DNA of 64,000 bases, taken from the NCBI GenBank assembly GCA_028277985.1, contig JANQFG010000015.1:1-64000 (forward strand), given 5' to 3'. The position numbers were made by a program, and so were the translations under genes. Positions within the stretch are counted from its first letter, which is position 1, and the number at the start of each line of letters is the position of its first letter. Below are positions 25,759 through 36,105 of this stretch, one piece after another. This DNA is from a bacterium. GTDB taxonomy: Bacteria > Desulfobacterota > DSWW01. The notes beneath the pieces were generated by a model. It saw only the letters and a list, made by a program, of their open reading frames with translations. It ran no database searches and had not been told where the DNA came from.

Positions 25759-27735
25759 ATGTGTGGAATCTGCGGCATCATCAATCTGAACAAAGAGCCT
25801 GTCGATCCACAGACTCTCCACCAGATGGCCTCCACCCAGAGGCACAGGGGGCCGGACGACGAGGGTTATCTCTTTGCCCCCCTGAACAGAGAAGGTGGGA
25901 TGATCCTCGCAGGCGGGCCGGACACTCCGACGGCCGTCTACGAATCCCAGCTCCCTTTTTGCCCAAAACAGAGCGTCGACACCCTGGCCCCTTCCTCCGG
26001 GCTTCATATCGGTTTGGCAAACCGCAGGTTGAGCATCCTGGATCTGTCACCGGCGGGCCATCAACCTCTATGCAATGAAGACGGCTCTGTCTGGGTCGTT
26101 CACAACGGGGAAATCTACAACTACCCTGACCTGAAGCAGGAGCTGTCCCGCCGGGGGCACACTTTCGCATCAAATACAGATACAGAGGTCATCGTCCATG
26201 CATACGAGGAATGGGGAGAAAGCTGTCTCGACCGATTCAACGGAATGTGGGCCTTTTGCCTCCTCGACCGGCGTCAAGGGAAGCTCTTCCTCTCCAGAGA
26301 CCGGTTCGGCATCAAACCCTTCTACTATTTCTTAGACGGTAAGACCCTCCTGTTCTCGTCGGAGATCAAGGGGTTGTTGACTCGGGGGCTCGTCCGTCCT
26401 CGTCCCGACGAAGAGGCCTTGCAGGCCTATTTGACCGTTCACCTGACGAACTACAACCATCGAACATTCTTCCGGGAGGTTCAGGAGCTTCTCCCCGGCC
26501 ACTTCCTGCAAATCGATCTCAAGAGCGGCGCCCATCTCATCCGGCAGTACTACCGTGTTCCTACGGAGACGATTCGTTCTGATGATCGAGAAGCAATTGC
26601 GGAGTTCGGCCAGATTTTCCGGGACTCGGTCAAGAGGAGATTGATCAGCGACGTCCCGCTGGGCACCTGTCTGTCCGGAGGAATGGACTCCTCTTCCATC
26701 GTCTGCAGTCTGGATAGGCTCATGCGGGAAGAAGGGATCAAACTGCCGGGCAGCGACATTCAAAAGACCTTTTCTGCCCGGTATGAGGACGCGAGGCACG
26801 ATGAGGGGCAGTACATTCAACGTGTCACTGATTCCGCCGAGACGGAGGCTCACTTCACGTTCCCATCGGTTGATGATCTCCTCGAGGAAGTCACGCGTCT
26901 CATCTGGCACCAGGAGGAGCCCTTCGGCACGACCAGCATTTACGCACAGTGGTGCGTCTTCCGACTGGCCAGGCAACAGGACGTGAAGGTCACCCTGGAT
27001 GGGCAGGGGGGAGATGAGCTGCTGGCCGGATACACGGACTACCGCCACCCCTTCCTGGCACAACTGTTGCGGCAAGGGAGTTGGGCTGCATACAGGAGGG
27101 AATTGCGTGCTTTCACCCAGTCGGGTGAATCGGCAACGAGGCTGATCCGACGGTCGATCCGGGAATCCCTTTCTCCACGATTTCGAAGGGCGACCTCTCG
27201 CCTTTTTCGTTCCGATCGATTCGATGTGCCGGTGGACGCCTCCATAAGGAACCCCCTCGTTCGGATCCTCGACAGGGACTTCTCCAACAGTCTCACAAAC
27301 CTCCTCCGGTACGAAGACAGGAATTCGATGGCCCACTCGATCGAAACCAGGCTGCCCTTCATGGATTACCGCTTGGTGGAACTCTGTTTCCGCTTACCCG
27401 CCGAGATGAAGATCCGGGACGGTTTGACCAAGTGGATCCTTCGAGAATCGATGACAGGGATCCTGCCCGAGGAGGTAAGGATGCGGAAGGACAAGGTGGG
27501 TTTTTCCACCCCGGAAGACACCTGGTTCAGGAACGGGTTGCGCAGGTTTGCAGAGGACATTCTCGCCTCGGAATCCTTTAGAAGCCGACCTCATGTGGAT
27601 CCCGACATGGCTCGGAAGGATCTCGACCGGCACCTGGCAGGAATAAAGAACCGGAGCGAGGCCCTCTGGCGCATCCTGAACCTGGAACTCTGGTTGAGGA
27701 CATTTATTGACCCCACCGAGTCCTACCATCGGTGA
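25759..27735 (+). CDS. asnB: asparagine synthase (glutamine-hydrolysing)
   Basis: 658 residues, somewhat long. [12 protein letters not shown] gives the N-terminal nucleophile Cys2 of the class II glutaminase, [20 protein letters not shown] and HNGEIYNY complete that domain, and [11 protein letters not shown] near residue 305 is the ATP-pyrophosphatase loop. A roughly 40-residue insertion sits in the glutaminase domain (after DEGYLFAP). In polysaccharide loci such enzymes amidate uronic acids, which fits the WbpB/D/E sugars here; plain asparagine synthesis is the alternative. Confidence 0.9.
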   Translation: MCGICGIINLNKEPVDPQTLHQMASTQRHRGPDDEGYLFAPLNREGGMILAGGPDTPTAVYESQLPFCPKQSVDTLAPSSGLHIGLANRRLSILDLSPAGHQPLCNEDGSVWVVHNGEIYNYPDLKQELSRRGHTFASNTDTEVIVHAYEEWGESCLDRFNGMWAFCLLDRRQGKLFLSRDRFGIKPFYYFLDGKTLLFSSEIKGLLTRGLVRPRPDEEALQAYLTVHLTNYNHRTFFREVQELLPGHFLQIDLKSGAHLIRQYYRVPTETIRSDDREAIAEFGQIFRDSVKRRLISDVPLGTCLSGGMDSSSIVCSLDRLMREEGIKLPGSDIQKTFSARYEDARHDEGQYIQRVTDSAETEAHFTFPSVDDLLEEVTRLIWHQEEPFGTTSIYAQWCVFRLARQQDVKVTLDGQGGDELLAGYTDYRHPFLAQLLRQGSWAAYRRELRAFTQSGESATRLIRRSIRESLSPRFRRATSRLFRSDRFDVPVDASIRNPLVRILDRDFSNSLTNLLRYEDRNSMAHSIETRLPFMDYRLVELCFRLPAEMKIRDGLTKWILRESMTGILPEEVRMRKDKVGFSTPEDTWFRNGLRRFAEDILASESFRSRPHVDPDMARKDLDRHLAGIKNRSEALWRILNLELWLRTFIDPTESYHR

Positions 27736-27801
27736 GGTCTTCATCGATTGAACCCGGCCGGCCGGTCCAGCCCTATTCTTCCTTCGCGGATCCTGACAAC
27801 C

Positions 27802-27830
27802 TTGCCAGCGTTATGTGCCTGTTCTATAAT
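27802..27830 (+). promoter_or_regulatory. promoter of the epimerase-glycosyltransferase run
   Basis: TTGCCA (27802-27807), 17-base spacer, TATAAT (27825-27830), 54 bases before the ATG at 27884. Confidence 0.7.
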
Positions 27831-27883
27831 TCAACCCCATTCGGGTAGGAACCCGCGACTGCGATCTGCCGTCAGGAATGACC

Positions 27884-28993
27884 ATGAAGAAGATACTCAC
27901 CGTTGTCGGAGCTCGTCCCCAATTCATCAAGGCAGCGATCGTCTCTCGAGCCATCGCCTGTTCTGGAGCCATGTCTGAGACGATGGTGCACACGGGACAG
28001 CACTATGATGACAACCTGTCCAGGGCCTTCTTCGAAGACCTCCGAATCCCTTCCCCTGCACACAACCTGGGTGTCGGTTCAGGCACCCATGGTCTGCAGA
28101 CCGGCAAAATGCTCGAGAAACTCGAACAGGTCATGCTGGACGTCCGCCCGGATACCGTTCTCGTCTACGGGGACACGAACTCAACCCTGGCCGCGACACT
28201 CGCGGCGGTCAAGTTGCCTCTTCCGGTCGGTCATGTGGAGGCAGGCCTTCGCTCCTATAACCGACGTATGCCCGAAGAGATCAACCGGATCGTTAGCGAC
28301 CACCTCTCAACCTATCTTTTCGCCCCCACTCCGACCGCTGTCGAGAATCTCGTTGCAGAAGGAGTCCCCAGCGAGCGCATCTACCTGACGGGCGACGTGA
28401 TGTACGACGCCGCGATCCACTACGGAAGAGAGGCGGACCAGGGAAGCAGCATTCTGGCAAGACTCTGCTTGGAACCGAAGGGATACATACTGGCGACCAT
28501 ACACAGGGCGGAAAACACAGATGATGTATCACGGCTGAAGGCGATCGCAGAAGCGTTCGTCGCCATGGCTCAGGAAACCGCCATCGTGCTGCCTCTGCAC
28601 CCAAGGACCCGCGCCAGCTTGGCCAAGACCGATCTGCTTCCCATGCTGGAACAAGCGCTTTGCATCACCGAACCGGCGGGTTATCTGGACATGATCGCCC
28701 TGGAGAAGAACGCCCGCGTGATCGCCACGGATTCCGGGGGCGTGCAGAAGGAAGCCTATTTCTACCAGGTCCCCTGTGTCACCCTCCGAGACGAAACGGA
28801 ATGGGTGGAACTCGTCAAGGCCGGATGGAATCGTTGCGTCTCTCCGCAGCTTGGCAAGCTGGCAATCGAGGAGGCTCTCCGGGAATGGAGTGGTTCGTTC
28901 CCTCGCCCGGCTAGAACTGAGTCGTTCTACGGTAGCGGCAATGCTTCTCAGAGTATCGTTCAAATCCTAGCCGACAAAGGACATGGGCAATGA
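27884..28993 (+). CDS. UDP-N-acetylglucosamine 2-epimerase family (WbpI-type)
   Basis: 369 residues from the ATG at 27884 (AGGA ahead; an ATG two codons earlier is possible). KKILTVVGARPQFIKAA, HTGQHYDDNLS, GDTNSTLAATLAA, HVEAGLRSYNRRMPEEINR and TDSGGVQKEAYF are family signatures. With the WbpB/D/E steps upstream it is best read as the 2-epimerase turning UDP-GlcNAc(3NAc)A into UDP-ManNAc(3NAc)A; plain WecB activity cannot be excluded. ATGA overlap couples it to the glycosyltransferase that follows. Confidence 0.9.
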   Translation: MKKILTVVGARPQFIKAAIVSRAIACSGAMSETMVHTGQHYDDNLSRAFFEDLRIPSPAHNLGVGSGTHGLQTGKMLEKLEQVMLDVRPDTVLVYGDTNSTLAATLAAVKLPLPVGHVEAGLRSYNRRMPEEINRIVSDHLSTYLFAPTPTAVENLVAEGVPSERIYLTGDVMYDAAIHYGREADQGSSILARLCLEPKGYILATIHRAENTDDVSRLKAIAEAFVAMAQETAIVLPLHPRTRASLAKTDLLPMLEQALCITEPAGYLDMIALEKNARVIATDSGGVQKEAYFYQVPCVTLRDETEWVELVKAGWNRCVSPQLGKLAIEEALREWSGSFPRPARTESFYGSGNASQSIVQILADKGHGQ

Positions 28994-30222
28994 GCGCACG
29001 CCGGGTAGATTCCCCGCACACCGACACCCTGGCCTACCTGAAGGAGAATGTCTCCTTCTTCGTTCTTGCCGCCCTTACCTACCGGGACACTCATGCTCGG
29101 AAACACTCGATGGTGGAAGAACTCTGCCGCCAGGGCTTCGAGGCGGTCTATGTGGAGAAGCCTTCGAGCCGCGATTCCATCCTTGAGAAGACCATCACCC
29201 TCAACGATTCGCGCCCCTGGCTTTCGATCCCGGCCGGATACGTGACCCTCCCTTCGGGCGCGAATGTCCTCCCGGTACCCAAGAAGATCTCCCTTCTCGG
29301 CATCCGTCTCTCTTTTGGTCGCCGCCGTTCGGAAGCTCTTATCAATCGATGGCTCAAGGCTCATTTCGCCAGGATTCGAGAGCATTCACAGAAGAAGCTC
29401 TTCTGTCTGGCCACGACTCCTTTCTGGGAGCCGCTGGTCCGGGGAGTCCATTTCGACCACTTCTGCTACGACTGTGTGGATGATCTATCCGTTCTCCGCG
29501 GAAGTCAGGATCCGGAACGCTTCAGCCAAATGGAACGGGCCCTCGTAGACCGAAGCGAATTCATTATCACGCCGACGGATCCCCTTGCCGAACACATGCG
29601 GGATATGGCCGGGGACAAGGAAGTGGTCGTCATTCCGAATGCCGTCGATGTAGAGTACTTCAAGGCACAAAAGGACAGAATTCCAGGCATACTCACCGAC
29701 ATCTCTGGGCCTCGCATAGGGTTCATCGGACAGTTGGCAGACTTCATCGACAGCGATCTCATGCTTCACGCCGCCCGCAGCCTGCCTGAATACTCCTTCG
29801 TTCTGGTGGGAAAGATCCATGCGGGCATCCCGGTCGAAGAGCTTCTCGCCGAGAAAAACGTGCATCACCTCGGCTTTCTCCCCTTCGAACAGATTCCAGG
29901 GACGATTCAGGGCCTGGATGTCTGTTTGAATCCGTTTCGATCGGGTTCGATTGCAGATGTAACCAAGCCCGTCAAACTGTACGAGTATCTCGCCCTCGGG
30001 AAACCCATCGTCTCAACCTACATGCCGGAACTGCTGGAGCTGGGGGATCGCATCTACATGTCAAGGACAGCATCGGAATTCGTGGATATGATCCGGAAGG
30101 CCGTCTCGGAAAAGGACGAAACTCTCGTCACCCGCAGGGCCGACTACGCCAGGAAGAACACCTGGGAAGCAAGGATCGCACAACTTCTGGATGGTATTGC
30201 AAGGAACTGCACCATCCCTTGA
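28990..30222 (+). CDS. glycosyltransferase (GT4-like)
   Basis: 410 residues, start overlapping the epimerase stop. VVVIPNAVDVEYFKAQ, GPRIGFIGQLADFIDSDLML, VLVGKIHAG and KPVKLYEYLALGKPIVST form the C-terminal GT-B donor domain; the N-terminal domain (FVLAALTYRDTHARKHSMVE) is less conserved. No signal peptide. Retaining transfer to a lipid-linked or LPS-core acceptor is expected. Confidence 0.85.
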   Translation: MSARRVDSPHTDTLAYLKENVSFFVLAALTYRDTHARKHSMVEELCRQGFEAVYVEKPSSRDSILEKTITLNDSRPWLSIPAGYVTLPSGANVLPVPKKISLLGIRLSFGRRRSEALINRWLKAHFARIREHSQKKLFCLATTPFWEPLVRGVHFDHFCYDCVDDLSVLRGSQDPERFSQMERALVDRSEFIITPTDPLAEHMRDMAGDKEVVVIPNAVDVEYFKAQKDRIPGILTDISGPRIGFIGQLADFIDSDLMLHAARSLPEYSFVLVGKIHAGIPVEELLAEKNVHHLGFLPFEQIPGTIQGLDVCLNPFRSGSIADVTKPVKLYEYLALGKPIVSTYMPELLELGDRIYMSRTASEFVDMIRKAVSEKDETLVTRRADYARKNTWEARIAQLLDGIARNCTIP

Positions 30223-30253
30223 CGGCTAATCTCTCAAGCTAGGCCGGGATTCG

Positions 30254-31402
30254 ATGACGGCGCCGAAGAAGACTCATTACACCCTCTTCCTGCCTTCCAG
30301 CGCGTTCGGCGGGCTCGAGATACAGATGGTCAAGCGTGCCGCCGACGCGATCCGCAACGGCGACTCTTCCTTGTTCGTGGGGAGACCTGGCCGGCGACCC
30401 GAGCGGTATGCCCGGTCGTTGGGCGTTCCCGTCGAATCGGTCGAAGTACGAAGGGATTACGTTGATCTCATCGCTGCCTACAGACTCGGCAAGATACTGG
30501 GAAGGGCCGGATCGGATGTCTGCATCGTCGGAGAATCAAACCATTTGAGTCTCGCCATCCTTGCCGGGAAGCTCTCCCGGGCCCAACCCGCAATCATCTA
30601 TTACCAGCAATTGCACAGCAGCAGAAAAAAGAAGGATCCTTTTCACAACTGGGTCTACCGCAATCTGGACGGAGCCGTGGTGCTGACACAAAGACTGAAA
30701 GACAGTCTGGCTGACAGGACCCTCCTGCCGACGGAGAAGATTCGGGTGATCCCGTACGGAATCGAGGTGGATGCCTTCGATCCAGCGAAGCACCGCAGGA
30801 CGGAGAACCGCAGACAGTTCGGTCTCCCGGAAGACCGGTTCCTGATCGGGCTGGTAGGCAGAATCGAACGGGCGAAAGGGCAGGATGTTGCGATCGAGGC
30901 CTTTGCAAAGGCGAGCCTCCCCAACGCCGTCCTCGTCATTTGCGGCGCGCCCCAGACGAAAGACTACCTCGACCACCTGAAGACACGAGCCGCTGGCCTG
31001 AAGATGGAAGAATCGGTTCTCTTCCTCCCGTTCACAACCGAAATCCCCTCCTTGATGAACGCCTTTGATCTGTCTCTCCTCCCCTCCCGCGGCGAGACCT
31101 TCGGGCTGGTCGTGATCGAAGCTATGGCCGCAGGCATTCCGGTCATCGGTACAGACGCTGAAGGCGTACCCGAGATCATTCGCCACGACACGAACGGGAT
31201 GCTCGTGCCTCCGGGTGACAGCGATGCGATGGCAAAATCCATAAGGCTCCTGGCAGAGGACGAAGCCCTTCGCCACAGGCTCGGCAAGAAAGCAAGGCAA
31301 GATACGATCGAACGGTACGAATACAACAAACAAACCGAACGATTCTTCGACTACTGCAGGACCGTCTACATAGATCGCCGGGGAAAACGGGCGAGACCCT
31401 GA
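30254..31402 (+). CDS. glycosyltransferase family 4
   Basis: 382 residues. FGGLEIQMVKRAADAI at the N-terminus, VIPYGIEVDAFDPAKHR, LIGLVGRIERAKGQDVAIEA, and the donor-site segment SRGETFGLVVIEAMAAGIPVI with the E-x7-E motif give a typical GT4 enzyme. 32 bases after the preceding glycosyltransferase; same polysaccharide operon. Confidence 0.9.
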   Translation: MTAPKKTHYTLFLPSSAFGGLEIQMVKRAADAIRNGDSSLFVGRPGRRPERYARSLGVPVESVEVRRDYVDLIAAYRLGKILGRAGSDVCIVGESNHLSLAILAGKLSRAQPAIIYYQQLHSSRKKKDPFHNWVYRNLDGAVVLTQRLKDSLADRTLLPTEKIRVIPYGIEVDAFDPAKHRRTENRRQFGLPEDRFLIGLVGRIERAKGQDVAIEAFAKASLPNAVLVICGAPQTKDYLDHLKTRAAGLKMEESVLFLPFTTEIPSLMNAFDLSLLPSRGETFGLVVIEAMAAGIPVIGTDAEGVPEIIRHDTNGMLVPPGDSDAMAKSIRLLAEDEALRHRLGKKARQDTIERYEYNKQTERFFDYCRTVYIDRRGKRARP

Positions 31403-31413
31403 GGCGTGCCTCA

Positions 31414-32490
31414 ATGAGAATCCATTTCACAGGTGACGGGCGGCAAAGCTTCGATCGGACCCGGTACCTCTGGGGAGCACTGATCAGGAACTGGCACACC
31501 GTCAGCAAGTCGAGGAGATGGAAGCCGCCACCTGCAGGCTGCGATATCTGGTTCCACGATGTGGAGGTCCAGTTCCCGTTCGCCGAGCACCTGAAGGACC
31601 GCCTGCACGATTTCGAAGGGCATCTCGTCTTGTTTCGAACGGACGACAGGATGGACTTCCCCTTTCAGAAGATTCCGAACGATCTCCTTTCGCGGGCGAA
31701 CCTCTTCCTTGCTGCCCATTGGCGCACGGACGCCTCTGCCATACCCGAGACGTTTCGTGATCGATGTGGCTACATCAATCCCATCCTGAGGCCTTTCTCC
31801 CCCCGTTCCGGAAGTTCGCTTCGTGAAAGAGAGCAGAGAGTCGTCTTTTACGGTGTTCGCACAGGGGGTAAGAACCTCCCGGACGGAGGAAACAGCCGAG
31901 AGAAAGCCCTTCGCACCCTGCTGGACAAAGACCTCCCCTTCGAAGGGGGATTCGTCGACGGAGGCCCGGATCACCCAACCCCCGAGGATCTCCTCGTCCC
32001 CAGGCTGTCAACGCGAGAGCATTTCCAGAGGTTGGACGCGACCTCGATCTGCCTTTGCCTGTGGGGCTATTGTCCCCTCACTTACCGCTTCTTCGAGGGG
32101 CTGTCGCGCCGAAACCTGGTCGTGACCCAGACGCTGTCGGGCCTTCACTTCGCTAGAGGAGGGCTGGAGGCGGGGGTGCACTACGTCGAGCTCAAGGCAG
32201 ATTTGTCCGATATGCAGGAAAAACTCGAATACTATCTGACCCACAGCGACGAGGCCCAACGGATCGCCGACGCGGGACACGAACGGTTCCGATCCCATTT
32301 CGCTTTTCGCGGACTCGACTTCCCGCAGCCTCTCTTCGAGGAAATCTCCGCCACCTGGGGTGGCATACTGGACAAGGTGCATAAGCCGACCCTGAGGGCT
32401 CGCGCACTCAAGAGGGTCCTCCCATGGATCAGGAACCTGCCGACCGACCGACCTGTGAGCAGAAAGATCACGGGAATGGAGGCTCTTTGA
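31414..32490 (+). CDS. glycosyltransferase-like protein (CgeB-type C-terminus)
   Basis: 358 residues, ATG at 31414. The C-terminal part (LDATSICLCLWGYCPLTYRF, EGLSRRNLVVTQTLSGL, ADAGHERFRSHFAFRG) has the layout of the one-domain glycosyltransferase group that includes CgeB, acting on receptor-like segments in surface glycans. The N-terminal domain is unusual. Twelve bases after the GT4 gene. Exact linkage unknown. Confidence 0.7.
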   Translation: MRIHFTGDGRQSFDRTRYLWGALIRNWHTVSKSRRWKPPPAGCDIWFHDVEVQFPFAEHLKDRLHDFEGHLVLFRTDDRMDFPFQKIPNDLLSRANLFLAAHWRTDASAIPETFRDRCGYINPILRPFSPRSGSSLREREQRVVFYGVRTGGKNLPDGGNSREKALRTLLDKDLPFEGGFVDGGPDHPTPEDLLVPRLSTREHFQRLDATSICLCLWGYCPLTYRFFEGLSRRNLVVTQTLSGLHFARGGLEAGVHYVELKADLSDMQEKLEYYLTHSDEAQRIADAGHERFRSHFAFRGLDFPQPLFEEISATWGGILDKVHKPTLRARALKRVLPWIRNLPTDRPVSRKITGMEAL

Positions 32491-32542
32491 TTCCACCATC
32501 CTCAAGGGTCACAGGCCACGGAGGAAGGAGACTGAGGCCGAT

Positions 32543-33307
32543 ATGAACGATTCACCAGCCACCGCGCACCCCGAACCGGATCTCGAGGCGTTAGAAAAGG
32601 CGGAGGTCCGCGCCTACTTCGGAGAGAAGAGAGGCGGATTCTGTGTCGAGGTCGGCGCCAACGATCCGGTCGCCCCGACCTCTCAATCGTTGCACTTGGA
32701 GCAGAGCCTAGGCTGGGCCTGCCTCCTGGTCGAGCCGATCCCGGATCTGGCGGCAAGGGCCAGGGAATTGCGTCCTCACGCCACGGTCTGCGAGTGCGCC
32801 TGCACGAGACCTGACAGGACGGGCGAAGTGGAGCTATTCATCCCGGTCCTGCCCGATGGCGACGTTCCCACGCACGCCTCCCTGGAGAAGAATCCGGATG
32901 ACTTCCACTACGACGACCACCGCACGATCCGGGTCCGGGCCAACACTCTGACCCATCTCCTCGAGGAACACAAAATCGATCGGATCGATCTGCTCTCTCT
33001 GGACGTGGAGGGCGCCGAGCTTGAGGTCCTTCAAGGCTTCGATTTCGACCGATGGAGACCCGGGTTGATTCTCATGGAGGACAAGTGCGTCTTCCTCTCC
33101 AAGCACCTTTTCCTGAAGCGCAAGGGTTACGTGCTCGTTCGAAAGCTGCACGGCAATTCCTGGTACGTCCCACGCGGGTCACCGCGCCCTCCGTGGCCGA
33201 TGGGGGAACGTCTCCGATTGTTCCATCGAATGTACCTTGGAATCTGGCCCAGGAAGGTCCGCTACGCGATACGCAAACGGGACTGGGGTCCACTGAAGTC
33301 CTTGTGA
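32543..33307 (+). CDS. FkbM-family methyltransferase
   Basis: 254 residues. VEVGANDPVAPTSQSLHLEQ near the start, then LLVEPIPDLAARARE and LLSLDVEGAELEVLQGFDFD, the FkbM SAM-binding and signature motifs. FkbM enzymes O-methylate sugars or glycolipids. GGAGG-type purines lie ahead of the ATG. Last plus-strand gene of the first polysaccharide run. Confidence 0.88.
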   Translation: MNDSPATAHPEPDLEALEKAEVRAYFGEKRGGFCVEVGANDPVAPTSQSLHLEQSLGWACLLVEPIPDLAARARELRPHATVCECACTRPDRTGEVELFIPVLPDGDVPTHASLEKNPDDFHYDDHRTIRVRANTLTHLLEEHKIDRIDLLSLDVEGAELEVLQGFDFDRWRPGLILMEDKCVFLSKHLFLKRKGYVLVRKLHGNSWYVPRGSPRPPWPMGERLRLFHRMYLGIWPRKVRYAIRKRDWGPLKSL

Positions 33308-33320
33308 AGTCGGAATCGGT

Positions 33321-33971
33321 TCAAGCCCGCTTCTCTTCCACCTGCCCTTTCTTCTCATAGACCCACTGTGAGCCACCGACTACCTCTATGTCCTCATCTG
33401 CGAACTTGTTCTTGACTGCATCGATGACCCCTTGCCAAGAGGGATGGTAGTCATCACCTGCCAGAATACCTCCCTGCTTCACCTTGGGCAGCCATGCCTC
33501 GATATCTCGCACGACCGAGTCGAAGTCATGACTGGCGTCCAGATAGACAAAATCGAGAGATTCGTCGTCGTGTGATTTCGCCGCCTCTACAGAGGTAAGT
33601 CTTCTGACGTTCAGAAGATCCAACACGCCTGCCTCTTTCATGTTGCGAATGAACATGCCGTACAGATCCTGGTCGGCATATATTTCTTCGAGGCCGTCGC
33701 TGCCTTCGAACGTGTCCACTGCTTCAAAATAGATGCTCTTCCTCGATCGCTTGATCAGTTGCGCCATAAAGCACGTGGATCTGCCTTGAAAACAGCCAAT
33801 CTCGACAAATCGGCTGCCCGAGGGGAACCGCCCGACCACATCGCGATAGAGCCCCTCGCCGTTGAAGTACCCGAATATCTTCTTGTGCTTTCTCGGCATG
33901 GTCATCTTGTGCCAGGTTCTCTTGAAATCCAGTATTTTGCGCACATTCCGAAAGGTTCGTTCCATACCCAT
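33321..33971 (-). CDS. class I SAM methyltransferase (Methyltransf_24)
   Basis: 216 residues from an ATG at 33971 with GGGGAGG eight bases ahead. FVEIGCFQGRSTCFMAQLIK is the SAM loop and LDFVYLDASHDFDSVVRDIE the acidic strand typical of cephalosporin-hydroxylase-like / sugar-macrocin methyltransferases. Convergent with the FkbM gene. Probably modifies a surface sugar. Confidence 0.85.
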   Translation of the reverse strand: MGMERTFRNVRKILDFKRTWHKMTMPRKHKKIFGYFNGEGLYRDVVGRFPSGSRFVEIGCFQGRSTCFMAQLIKRSRKSIYFEAVDTFEGSDGLEEIYADQDLYGMFIRNMKEAGVLDLLNVRRLTSVEAAKSHDDESLDFVYLDASHDFDSVVRDIEAWLPKVKQGGILAGDDYHPSWQGVIDAVKNKFADEDIEVVGGSQWVYEKKGQVEEKRA

Positions 33972-34020
33972 GACAGCACCTCCCCTGTCGTGAGGTTCAG
34001 TCCGCAGAGACCGGCACCCT

Positions 34021-35118
34021 TCACCCTTCCGCCAGCGTTCTCCTGTATACAGCCAGGGTCTCCCGGGCCGTCCTCTCCCAGGTGAACTCCTTGACCCGAT
34101 CGAGCCCCTTGCGGATGCACTGCTCCCGGAGCGCGGGCTCCTCCACCAATCGGAGAATCCCATCGGCGATCGATTCGACATCCAGGGGGTCCACAAGGAG
34201 TGCCGCATCACCCGCGACCTCGGGAAGGGAAGTCACCGTTGAAGAGAGTACAGGGGTTCCGCATGCCATCGCTTCAAGAATCGGCATGCCGAAACCTTCG
34301 TACAGGCTTGGAAACAGGAAGACGAGGGCACCCGCGTAGAGAGGCTGCAGGTCCTCCTGCCTCACATACCCTGTGGAATGGACATCATCACTCAAGCCGA
34401 GCTTCTCGATCGCTTCGAACACCTCTTCTCCTCCCGGCCCGGGGGTCCCTGCCAGGACGATCTGGACCGGCGGGGTCAACTGTTTCCTGACCCTGGAAAA
34501 GGCCTCCAATGTGCGGGACAGATTCTTCTTTCCCTCGATCCGACCGACATGGAGAAGATAGGGCTTCCGGATCCCATACCGCGACAAGGTCGTCTGGATC
34601 TCCTCCTCCGATATGACGCGGCCGGGACCCTCGACGCCCAAGGGTACGACATCGATTCTCTCTTCCGGAATGGAGTAGAAGTTCAGGATATCCGCTTTTG
34701 TGTATTCCGAATCCGCGATGATCCGGTCCGCACGGGCCATGATGTCCGCATAGCGGCGAATCTTCTTTTCCGGATGACGGGTGCCCGAGTACTGATTGCT
34801 GTGCTGCGGGATGTCGTGGATCGTGACTACATTCTTCATCCTTCGGGAATTATACATGCGGGCATCGAGGCCATGAAAAAGGTCGACCTTTCTCGTGAAG
34901 AGGAAGTCCAGCGGTTCCTGGATGATCTTCGTTCGGAAGTTTTGCTGGCCGACCTTGAAGAAGAAGCGCCTGTCTTTCCACCGGGACAGCCGATAGCAGA
35001 GAGTGTATTGGCTCTCTTTGTCGAGGGACGCGATCTGTCGGATGAGGTTGATCCCGTAGATCGCCACACCGGTGGGTGCCTCTTTCGCTAGATTCGAAGC
35101 ATCGAGTGCGACGTGCAT
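34021..35118 (-). CDS. glycosyltransferase family 4 (MtfB-like)
   Basis: 365 residues from the ATG at 35118 with GGAAGG upstream. MHVALDASNLAKEAPTGVAI (typical start of mannosyltransferase-type GT4), HDIPQHSNQYSGT, VGRIEGKKNLSRTLEAFSRV and FPSLYEGFGMPILEAMACGTPV. Likely adds mannose-like residues. Divergent from a methyltransferase whose promoter lies at 35233-35262. Confidence 0.9.
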   Translation of the reverse strand: MHVALDASNLAKEAPTGVAIYGINLIRQIASLDKESQYTLCYRLSRWKDRRFFFKVGQQNFRTKIIQEPLDFLFTRKVDLFHGLDARMYNSRRMKNVVTIHDIPQHSNQYSGTRHPEKKIRRYADIMARADRIIADSEYTKADILNFYSIPEERIDVVPLGVEGPGRVISEEEIQTTLSRYGIRKPYLLHVGRIEGKKNLSRTLEAFSRVRKQLTPPVQIVLAGTPGPGGEEVFEAIEKLGLSDDVHSTGYVRQEDLQPLYAGALVFLFPSLYEGFGMPILEAMACGTPVLSSTVTSLPEVAGDAALLVDPLDVESIADGILRLVEEPALREQCIRKGLDRVKEFTWERTARETLAVYRRTLAEG

Positions 35119-35232
35119 GGTCCTTCCAGAAGCGGCTCTGACCGCCTGGGGTCGTTGTTTCAGCGTCAGGCGAAGTATAGAAGCGGCCATCGCGGAGTGT
35201 CAAACCGGCCGGCCGGGAGTGGTCGGCAGACC

Positions 35233-35262
35233 TTGACGCAATCCTCAGCGCTGTTTTAATAT
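35233..35262 (+). promoter_or_regulatory. sigma70-type promoter
   Basis: TTGACG (35233-35238) and TAATAT (35257-35262), 18-base spacer (or TTAATA at 17), 46 bases before the ATG at 35308. Confidence 0.65.
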
Positions 35263-35307
35263 CTCTCTGCCCTGGAGCCGGCAGTTCACCCTTAACCTCC
35301 GAACCGG

Positions 35308-36069
35308 ATGTGCCTTCTCGTGCCCTCTACGTCGAACCTGAACCCCGTCCCACCGACGACGAGTCCCGAGCGCATGGTTGAGCTTGCCCTGCCAAGAACG
35401 GGGACGTGGAGAGCACTCGACCGGGCCCTCGCAATGCTCAACAGGGCAATGCCTGAACGGGGGCATCTGCTCGATCTGCCCTGCGGCACAGGGTATCTGT
35501 CTGTGCGTGCTGCGCAGGACAGGTGGCGCGTAACTCCGGCCGATCTCACGCCTGACGTGTGGCAGGGTCCGTCCGATTTCAACGTGACCCGGGCGGATTT
35601 GCACAGACAACTGCCTTTCGACGACAATGCGTTCGATGCCCTGGCCTGCTGCGAGGGGCTCGAGCACGTGGAGAATCCATGGCTGGCGCTCCGCGAATTC
35701 TATCGCGTGCTAAGGCCCGGCGGTAGAGTAGCCATCAGCATCCCGAACACGATCGATATGAGACAGCGCCGGCGTCTCCTCTTTCGGGGCTTCTACGGGA
35801 ACTACTATCCCGAAGACCGGAGTCATATCAACCTGATGGGTCCGCTTGTGCTGAGCCATGCCATGCTGCGGATGGGCTATCTCATCCGCGACGTGGGTGC
35901 CGTGGACATTTACGGAGGCCCCTTCCATCGTCTCTTCAGCCCCCTGTTCAGAATCGGACGAAAGAGTCTGCTGCCCGAAGAAGTGCGGAAGATGCTCTCC
36001 CGCTCCGATGTCCTTATCGGGAGGACCGTGCTCATTCTAGGTGAGAAGCAAGACAAGCGGGACGAATAG
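35308..36069 (+). CDS. class I SAM methyltransferase (Methyltransf_11)
   Basis: 253 residues. LLDLPCGTGYLSVRAAQ and PFDDNAFDALACCEGLEHVENP and REFYRVLRPGGRVAISIPN are the SAM-binding and motif III/post-I segments. Probably acts on a lipid-linked sugar or quinone-like acceptor. No clear ribosome site at 35308; a later start within the first 22 residues is possible. Convergent with the GT9 gene. Confidence 0.85.
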   Translation: MCLLVPSTSNLNPVPPTTSPERMVELALPRTGTWRALDRALAMLNRAMPERGHLLDLPCGTGYLSVRAAQDRWRVTPADLTPDVWQGPSDFNVTRADLHRQLPFDDNAFDALACCEGLEHVENPWLALREFYRVLRPGGRVAISIPNTIDMRQRRRLLFRGFYGNYYPEDRSHINLMGPLVLSHAMLRMGYLIRDVGAVDIYGGPFHRLFSPLFRIGRKSLLPEEVRKMLSRSDVLIGRTVLILGEKQDKRDE

Positions 36070-36105
36070 GGGGAAGGCGCAGTTCTCGTTCTTCTTGGCC
36101 CATTT

